DNA of 64,000 nt from Polytrichum commune. Lineage: Eukaryota; Streptophyta; Polytrichopsida; Polytrichales; Polytrichaceae. The notes under the pieces were generated by a model. The model had not been told where the DNA came from. It saw only the letters and a program-made list of their open reading frames with translations, and made no database searches. Shown one piece after another: positions 56,947 through 64,000 of the stretch. The position numbers and the translations under genes were made by a program. The stretch spans positions 14,309,501 through 14,373,500 of the forward strand of contig OX485805.1 of NCBI GenBank assembly GCA_950295325.1, given 5' to 3'. Within the stretch, counting starts at the first letter, position 1. Each line of letters begins with the position of its first letter.

Positions 56947-57170
56947 TACACTAATTATCCCAATTAGTGTGTATTACTATTTGGAGTAATGTAAGTGTTA
57001 TAACTACTTATTTGAGAATGTAATATTTACCAAGCAAACTCATTTATGTTTTATAATGTCCAAGCAACCTATTGATCTTCCGTTAGTAAAAAGTGGACTT
57101 CTGAGTAAGACATTATTGGACTACGTAACTCTAAATAATAACATGAACTAATTGAGATAATCAGTGTAGT
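56947..57170 (+). mobile_element. MITE family A, copy 5
   Basis: Best-preserved copy: TACACTAATTATCCCAATTA to TAATTGAGATAATCAGTGTA, core TTTATGTTTTATAATGTCC. Confidence 0.8.
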
Positions 57171-57594
57171 GAAACACTTGATTCCACGGCCAAAGCAAAC
57201 GTAAGATAGAGGATGCTAAAACCATCACTTTAAGCATTAAAGAATAGTTATTACTATTTGATATGAATTTTTTGATGTTTCTTGTTAGTGAATGAAGGTT
57301 TATTGCATTGTGGAATATTTTCAAGGGGATTCTATTGGACCAAAGCATGCCATCTTTGGATTCCATATGTAAAAATTAGAAGAGTTCAAAGGTTTATTGG
57401 TAGAATATCCAAATCATTAAGGAATTATGGTGTTAAGGTGGTGATCATTTTCAAAACCAACATGTACTCAATGTGTTTGATTTTAGAGTGTTGAGTTTGA
57501 GTGGTTTGTTGACTTTAGCATTATCTACTTAAGCTTGTAATTGTCCTTTAAAGCACGTGTACACAATTGTTATTATTGGATTACCTTAATTTTC

Positions 57595-57870
57595 TAAACA
57601 AATGAATAAATAACCAACGTCGGGCAATCTGATATGAATTTGAGCCCGTTGGCCCTACCCTACTCAAGAATCCTCTTGATGCAGGATGGGGTTTATTGCC
57701 TACCTTGCGGTGAGTGGGCTCTTGGCTTTCTATCTACCTAGCTAGTTTTTTTTCCATCAAGTAGAGAGTAGATTTCACAATAGGAATTGAACCGCCAACC
57801 ACTCCATTCGGAAATGGGTACCCCTCCACTATCACCCGATAGTTTAGGGTCATCTCGGACCTCTTAAGTT
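57595..57870 (-). mobile_element. SINE, second copy
   Basis: Reverse-orientation relative of the 52-kb SINE. It keeps an intact B-box (GGTTCAATTCC) and the A-box region GATAGTGGAGGGGTACC, and the tail is TTATTTATTCATTTG. The head has about 18 extra bases. A 9-bp target duplication with one mismatch (AAA-C/A-TTAAG) is possible at the flanks. Confidence 0.7.
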
Positions 57871-58434
57871 TCTATTGGTTCATGTTGGTAATTGAAAGTG
57901 GATTTCAGCACATAACAATTTTTAGCAACTCGCGGTTGTTCCTTGGGCCCCATGGACAAGGGCACTAGAAGCTCAAATCCACACCCCGGGATGTCGATAA
58001 TCTCTTCTTCTCATGCAGAGTATTGGGTTCTTTTCGCCTCCTCCTTCCTATTTGAGAAAGTGTACAAGATTTACATTATTGAAGAATAATGTGCACATCT
58101 TTTACCAACCACTCCACACTCGACAGTGAACACAAGTGGGAAGACCTGCGTATTTAGTAAAGAAATCAACAAATATGCACTTCCAATAACCATAACTGCA
58201 TGAAGGGAGGTCCGATTCTGGCTGACACTTCATCGTAGATTCACGAATGCCACACAAAGCTTCGTTGGGTGAATCTAATCGGAGGAAGAAGTTGGAGAAC
58301 ATGAAGAAGAAGAAAAAACAAACTGAATAAGAGCATCACCACCCATCCTCAAAAACGGATGACCTCAACTTATATTGTGAGAGGCGGCTTGCAAAAGTGC
58401 CCCACCCATCCTGCAAAATGGATGATTTGTTGTT

Positions 58435-58859
58435 GAGTGACAATTAATCATGATGTTTGTGCGCCAATTTAGAGCCCTATCAGAGCATCACCACCCATCC
58501 TACAAAATGCAGGGTGGATCATCCTCACAATAAGTTCAAGTCACTCAGTTTGAAAGCCGGGTGACCCACCCATGACTTGTATATAAGGTGATAAAACAAG
58601 GAAAAAACAAAAGCAAGATGAATCTCATTGGCATCTTGGAAATCAGAGAGGAATATGGAGTTTGCCCTTTGTTGTTTAGGGGGCTCCTTTTTTGTTTTGG
58701 GGGCGGAGCTCCGACTTGCAAAATGACCCCAATTTGCAAGCCAACCTCAACTTCCAACACCCACATACATACCTTACAGGGTGGTGATCGATGCATGGTA
58801 CAGAGAGGGAGCTTTGAGTGACAATTAATCATGATGTTTGTGCGCCAATTTAGAGCCCT
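58435..58859 (+). repeat. 44-bp perfect direct repeat flanking 337 bp
   Basis: 58435-58478 and 58816-58859 are identical (GAGTGACAATTAATCATGAT through GCGCCAATTTAGAGCCCT). A second word, AGAGCATCACCACCCATCCT, recurs at about 58331 and 58482. Confidence 0.8.
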
Positions 58860-59359
58860 GTCAAGGGTACTAGCTTGTTGATCATGAGAACATGAGGCAG
58901 CAGATTGAGCGAATCCGACTACTACTTATGGGTTTTTGGAGACGGAGAGAGGAAGCCTGGCTAGCTAGCTAGCTAGTCCACCGCACTCATGGATGCATGT
59001 CACTTATTATGCAACGTTGATTATATACCACCCCAGAATCCCACCCTTATTATCAACACAGATATTATTTGCCTTTCGGAATCGGAATTTAATGCGTCAT
59101 GTCAGTATCACAAATAGGTCAATACATGTGTCGTATCATCTGACCCGATCTTTATGGATCCACTTGCTTGCCTCCTTCAGAGAGATGAGGACGCTAGCTA
59201 ATTAAGTAGCTGCATGCATGATGATGCGAGTGAAAATCGACTTGCACACTTGACCCCTCAAATTAAAGTTAGAGGCCCAAGCCCACATCTCCCCCAAAAC
59301 TGCCTTGAAAACATCACCCCAACGCATCGGCTTCGTAAAATAGAAAATGTACTGCAACT

Positions 59360-59755
59360 GATTAACCCTAATTAGTGTGTGTTACTATTCCAAGTTACGC
59401 GGTGCAGTAACGTCTCACTGAGGAGTTCAATCTTTACTAACAAGTACATTAAACTTTTACTTTGTTAACAGGTTGTTTGGACATTAAATAGAGAACATAA
59501 ATGACTTTGTTTGGTAAAATATTACATTCATGTTAAATAATTAGAGAACTGTGTAACTCCAAATAAAATAAGCACCAGGGGCGTTGCCAGCCTTGATTTT
59601 CAAGGTAGGCCCCCGCAGGAAATCGAATTTTATCAAAATTTTCAGCAAAAATGTCATTTTTTATATATGACCTATGCTTTCAGGTGAGCCCTTTGGGCCC
59701 AAGGTAGGCCTGGCAACGCTGCTATCAAGCACTAATTGGGATAATGAATGTAGTA
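59360..59755 (+). mobile_element. MITE family A, copy 6, interrupted by a nested insert
   Basis: Left half 59360-59575 and right end 59727-59755 (CTAATTGGGATAATGAATG) are separated by a 151-bp insertion flanked by AAGCAC repeats. The inner part is inverted relative to other copies or rearranged (GGTTGTTTGGACATTAAAT). Confidence 0.65.
59576..59726 (+). mobile_element. Nested small TIR element
   Basis: Starts CAGGGGCGTTGCCAG, ends CTGGCAACGCTGCTATC, with inverted GCGTTGCCAG cores. Flanked by AAGCAC at 59570-59575 and 59727-59732. The CAGGGG start is hAT-like, but the duplication is 6 bp. Confidence 0.6.
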
Positions 59756-60618
59756 ATAGATTCAAGATTGTTCATATAAAATTTCTATTGTTCATGTGTC
59801 CCAATTCAAGGTATTGTATCATAAATGTGTATGCCGGTATAGACACACAAAGATGGTCGCCCAAACAAACCAAAAAGTCGTTTTCAAGGTTTAGGGGGTT
59901 AACCCTAAACTTGAAGCCAACTCAACGGGACTTTGATCCCCAAGACTTTACGTATAGAGTAAATATATCCATTCCAATAAACCCATACATAGAAGCCCCT
60001 TAACTTTCACACATGTAGCTATCGTTTTCTAATGTGATGGAATAATCCATGAAGAATCACACGTGTAACCGTCTCATTCAGCATGAGAAAAAGTAAGTTA
60101 AAAAGGTACAGATTTGGGTTCCTTGAAAAGGAGGGTACTAATTGTACTCAAATTTCCGTCCTCTAGTTATTGAAAATAGGTCGACCTATGTTGTGAATAC
60201 GGGTTGTGAGAGAATCTTGCCTTTGAGAATTTATAGTAATTTCAAAAGTTGGAAATAACTTATGAATTTTTTGTTGAACGTTGTGATATCAATTTTCCAA
60301 ACCGGCGACAAACCACTCCAATATCGCACCTATACTACACTTATGCAAAATTTCTCAAGTTATCGAAACAGGTTTGTCTACTCCATATTACTTGAATGCC
60401 AATTTTGTATATGCTACACTATAAATCTTTAATATCCCCCCCCCCCCCCCAACCAAAAAAAATTACAAGGAATGGCAAACAATGTTGGCTTAACAATTTA
60501 ATGTTGGCCACACTATAGTGCGGTTCACAATTAGTATGGAGCAAAAGACAAGTAGAATCGGTGACACTAGTGTACTTAATCTCCTCCGTCCAAAACCCCC
60601 CATGACCTCTCGGTATGC

Positions 60619-61034
60619 TAAGGTAGAAATACCATAACCCATTAACCACCCTCTAGCTATGCACTAGACCGCCGTCATAATGGTGAAGTGCCATTTCTAA
60701 AACCGATCATGACTCGACGGCAACTTCAATCCGTGTACACTTAGTGTAGCCAATGGGAGTCAAGTGTTAATATACTCATTAGACAATGTTATGTATGGAA
60801 ATGCAGATTACCATGTTCAGTGTAGGGAGAATCTAGTGAACGAGTAGGGGGTTGGACAAACTTTCCACTTTGAAAAATTGTAGCATTTTTTGCATAGGGC
60901 AGAAAAATATGAAACAACTTGCATTCTTCATGAATCCTTCTCGTCTATCTTGGAAAATTATCTCATGATTGTCAGACCAGATCTTCAATGCGAATCAATC
61001 ACCTTATTTTCACGGGTTATGGTATGTCTACCTT
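60619..61034 (+). mobile_element. 430-bp TIR element, copy 2
   Basis: Colinear with 37991-38420: ACTAGACCGCCGTCATAATG, GTCAGACCAGATCTTCAATG and others. Small indels, otherwise high similarity; inverted ends retained. Confidence 0.75.
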
Positions 61035-61360
61035 TTGTGTGACTCCACACGAGTACAGGTGGGTGTTAGTTTGTTACCCAATCAGTTCTCTCCACCTAGT
61101 TACCTTTCATTCCCTTGGCACCATTCGAGTGAGCAAACACCCGACTGATGGAAGTTGATAAAATTAAGGTGAATTGGTGTCCCGGTAATTAAGCAAGGGA
61201 GGGAAGGGAAGCAGAAACGACAGAGGATAGTGCATTGCCGGGCCCTAATGAAAGTCAGCTGTCAACCCTGATTACAGGGATTCCCTCAGCACCAGTTTGC
61301 TTCCTGACACTTGGTCGTCATGAACGGTGACCGCCCCCCTGCCTGCTTTCTTTCTTTCTT

Positions 61361-61475
61361 TCTTTTGATTTCCATGCTTTAACCTAATTCCCTCACTTCC
61401 AACCAACAACAACCACCACCACCCCACCATGCATACTACTGTTGTTGTTGTTGTTGATGATGATGATGAAGATGT
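61361..61475 (+). repeat. Microsatellite cluster
   Basis: (CTTT)n at about 61361, (CAACAAC)/(CCACCAC) words, then (GTT)n running into (GATGAT)n at 61440-61473. Confidence 0.8.
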
Positions 61476-61639
61476 TCTTCTTCAGCTCGGAACCTCTCAT
61501 TCCTTCCTCGATCGCAACGAACCTTTTGTCCTCCTCACGGACGGATCCCAATGGCCGAGCAATTTTTGAAAGAAAAGAGTTACAAGGTTGAAACTACACT
61601 TGGCATACTGAGGAGTGAAGGTGATACTCAATTCCTTTG

Positions 61640-61930
61640 TGCTATGAATTAGTGCCACCGAAAGAAGAAGAAAAAACCGTGTAAGCATTGTTCACCTTGG
61701 CACTTGGCACTGTTCGGTTGAAGTTACCCACACTTGGCGCGATTCACTGACAAGCACATGGCACGCACGAATCACAAGCACACATTCATTTGTTTAAAGT
61801 CTATGGACACTGAACATAGGATTTACCGTCGTCGTGAGTTTAGTGTCACTCGGTAGCTACTCTCAGCCCTCGGTAACTTTGAGATTTGGCTAGATCATGC
61901 GTGCGACTTGACTTGAATGAGTTACCGCCC
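61640..61930 (+). repeat. Dispersed repeat, copy 2 of 2
   Basis: Counterpart of 50500-50850 (TAGTGCCACC, TTCACTGACAAGCACATGG, CGAATCACAAGCACACA, GGTAACTTTGAGATTTGGC). Confidence 0.55.
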
Positions 61931-61979
61931 TCACGAATCGGTATGTTTAGTGTAATGAAGGGGGGTAGCAAGTTGCTAC

Positions 61980-62170
61980 TTGAAAAATAACCGGTTGAGA
62001 GTCAAGACTTCAAGAAAATGACCGATCGTTTTTTAGAGGAATCCGTGGAATATATATGCCTTCGATTAACAAAGAAAAACCGAAAGATCACACAACATGG
62101 AACCGGTTGGGCTTGGAAACACACTCGGGTTTCGACCAAGTTGCGCTCAAAAATATCCCCCAACACCGGA
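61980..62170 (+). repeat. AACCGG-rich dispersed repeat, copy at 62 kb
   Basis: AATAACCGGTTGAGAGTC, GACTTCAAGAAAATGACCG, TTTTAGAGGAATC and CATGGAACCGGTTGG, colinear with the other copies. Confidence 0.6.
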
Positions 62171-62426
62171 AGGGGAAATTCGAAAGGCCCGCCAGCCATG
62201 TGTGGCCGGCCCCATGGAGCGGCTAGGGATCCACACCCACTTAAGTGGAAATTACTAGGGATCCACACCGAAATTGCTTCAACAGTTGCAAAATGCCCTT
62301 CCCACGAGTTTGCCACATGTAAGGCTTGCGGGAATCTGGTATATAGGGCCCACTTATAACCACCTTATTATATACAAGTCTCTCATCACAACACGTCCGA
62401 GCTAGTCAGTTGTGCAACCGATTTTG

Positions 62427-62429
<3 letters not shown>

Positions 62430-62467
<38 letters not shown>
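62430..62467 (+). repeat. (CT)n microsatellite
   Basis: About 38 bp of uninterrupted CT dinucleotides ahead of MULE-like copy B. Confidence 0.9.
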
Positions 62468-62470
<3 letters not shown>

Positions 62471-62555
62471 AATTAGGTGTTTAGGGTGGTAGATTTGCGA
62501 GTTTTAATAGATGCGCACGAGACGATGTGCGCTATGGGACGACTCTCATGCGTTT

Positions 62556-63232
62556 GGTGCACTACAGAGTTCGGGAAGTTTTTGAAGCCTTAGTGGCTAA
62601 TTGCCGGTAGTTGCTACGAAGGGTCGGATTTTTTCCAATTGACATCGGCAACAGCCAGTCTTTTGTAAAATCAATTGGCCAATTGCCTATATTTTCATAT
62701 TTTCATTGGCCAATATCCGATTAAATGGAATTCATATCAGCACTAATTGTTTAAAAATTGTATGAAAAGTTATTAGAAATCATTCCTTAGTACAAAATCT
62801 TGAATAAGTGAAAAGAAAGGCATGTTCAAAACTTTAAATTTGAAGAGTTAATATCCTTGGTAGGAATTGAACCAAGCAATGCCTTCACCGCTTGAAGGCC
62901 AAGGGTCCCCCAATTCTTCATAGAAGCAATTGGATTTGGTCATGGAAAGGTTGCATAATTCAAAAAGTTTAAGATTTAGGGTACTTCCTCAAGTGTATCA
63001 TCAGATGCCCCAAACAAATAACGCTCTGGATGCTTCCGGCTGAAATCCAGTAACTCACAAGAAGAATCCGCTACATTTCCGGGACATTTTCTGGTCCATT
63101 GGCTAATTGCCAGAGGATTGAAATTACAGTCGGATTGCCATCCGATGGTTGGAAATTTGAACCGGCCATGAGGGGAAATCCATCGGCTGATGATGAACTA
63201 GCCGTCGGTTTTCCCCGAACATAGGTGCACTA
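62556..63232 (-). mobile_element. MULE-like non-autonomous element, copy B, with 9-bp target duplication
   Basis: The body 62565-63223 is 659 bp, the reverse complement of copy A with scattered substitutions. It is flanked by GGTGCACTA at 62556-62564 and 63224-63232, a different perfect 9-bp duplication, so the two are independent insertions rather than a segmental duplication. Confidence 0.85.
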
Positions 63233-63968
63233 TACATGTGTATGGTTTAGTGTGGCCCACACTATTCATCACCGACCCATGTAAATTATCTTGCAATCAT
63301 TCGGTGGCAGCTACAGAAGGTGGCATGGGACACCTGCTACCAGAGGGCGACCATGGAGGCCACTCTAATCTACTTGGCACGCTAAATCACGTAGATCGTA
63401 TGGTAGGCGTCCCGATTGTTGGTCGTGTCGGTTTTTAACAAGTGTGATACAAGATGAGGGTAAGTTGGGTAGATTAGGCTTATGGTTATGCCACATGTAG
63501 GTTGCGCAAGGTGCTTGAGGAACATGGTTTGGAAGGGAGGGGGGGGGGGTCCACTTAGCCGCATCATACGAGTCCTATGTGCAACTAAACGTATCAGTAG
63601 CTTAATATCATGGTGGTAGATTTGCATGTTTCTAATTCGCGCAAGACATGTGCTCTTGAATTGATACGTTGGAAACTGATCCTAGGTAGTTATCGGTTGT
63701 CTCGATGTTTAGCAAGAAGTTTCCAAGATGCCATGAGTGGGTCCGGGTTCAAATCATGATAGATTGAGGAGAGAATTGGTTCATGAGCATGTGGATTAAC
63801 ATAATTGTGATGAGGACACACAACATGTTCCAACTGTGCTCAAGATATTGCACCGATGAGTGTCTTTGCGCCTCGTGGCATCCAAAAGAAGGAGTCAAGC
63901 CCCACATCCTAGACCATGCATTCTTCACCATGGTCTACATGCTTTTGTGGGCCCGGGGAACATACAAC
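63233..63968. other. No gene seen
   Basis: Frames under 82 codons; a 10-G run near 63540. Ends in a clipped MITE. Confidence 0.4.
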
Positions 63969-64000
63969 TACACTAAATATATCATATTTAGTGTCACCAA
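63969..64000 (+). mobile_element. MITE family B, copy 4, cut by the window end
   Basis: TACACTAAATATATCATATT and then TAGTGTCACC are the family B terminus; the rest lies outside the window. Confidence 0.65.

Larger units (their letters stand above)
56011..59359. other. No convincing gene
   Basis: An 85-codon plus frame at 56110-56367 has no motif. A family A MITE, a SINE and the 44-bp direct repeat occupy the rest. Confidence 0.35.

Noticed and set aside
58435-58859. Solo-LTR or short LTR element
   Set aside because: The 44-bp repeats do not begin TG and end CA, and no primer-binding site or polypurine tract is seen.
62018-62359. 113-codon plus frame and 104-codon minus frame
   Set aside because: Overlap the AACCGG-rich repeat and each other; no motif in either.

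Overview
The window is nuclear DNA from a land plant. It holds intron-rich genes with GT-AG junctions, plastid-targeted enzymes in their plant forms (MGDG synthase, and an HDS/IspG with the plant-type central insert), an eight-cysteine lipid transfer protein, and TTTAGGG-type telomere motifs. A seedless plant (moss, liverwort or lycophyte) is my guess; the sequence does not prove it. Most of the window is AT-rich, repeat-laden intergenic DNA.

Layout. 1-5690: repeats and unassigned DNA. 5691-7326 (-): TAF9, a TFIID/SAGA histone-fold subunit, in two exons. 9540-10480 (+): a small gene or pseudogene carrying only a WNK/OSR1-type C-terminal domain. 13171-14883 (-): a long XYPPX / glycine-rich 'A3-type' protein with a near-perfect 36-residue tandem repeat; a tandem array carrying leader-like splice donors lies upstream (about 16430-18240). 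22373-25893 (+): MGDG synthase, eight exons, 536 aa. 28889-36198 (+): HDS (IspG/GcpE), nineteen exons, 756 aa, behind a GC-rich promoter with two inverted TGACGTCA palindromes. 36867-37565 (-): a decayed LINE reverse-transcriptase tail. 41933-44272 (-): a secreted non-specific lipid transfer protein, two exons, 139 aa. From 44.5 kb to the end I find no convincing host gene, only mobile and tandem repeats.

The genes do not form an operon-like system. MGDG synthase and HDS are neighbouring plastid-pathway genes in the same orientation (galactolipid and MEP isoprenoid synthesis), probably independent units. The richest signal is the mobile-element landscape. It includes a pair of 659-bp MULE-like elements, each with a perfect 9-bp target duplication and an internal tRNA-like remnant. 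There is a SINE with an 11-bp target duplication, a hAT-like element with an 8-bp duplication, and two MITE families sharing a core but not their ends. One roughly 300-bp element sits in introns of three different genes (TAF9, MGDG synthase, HDS).

All gene models were assembled by eye from open frames, splice motifs and remembered family sequences. No alignment or database search was run.
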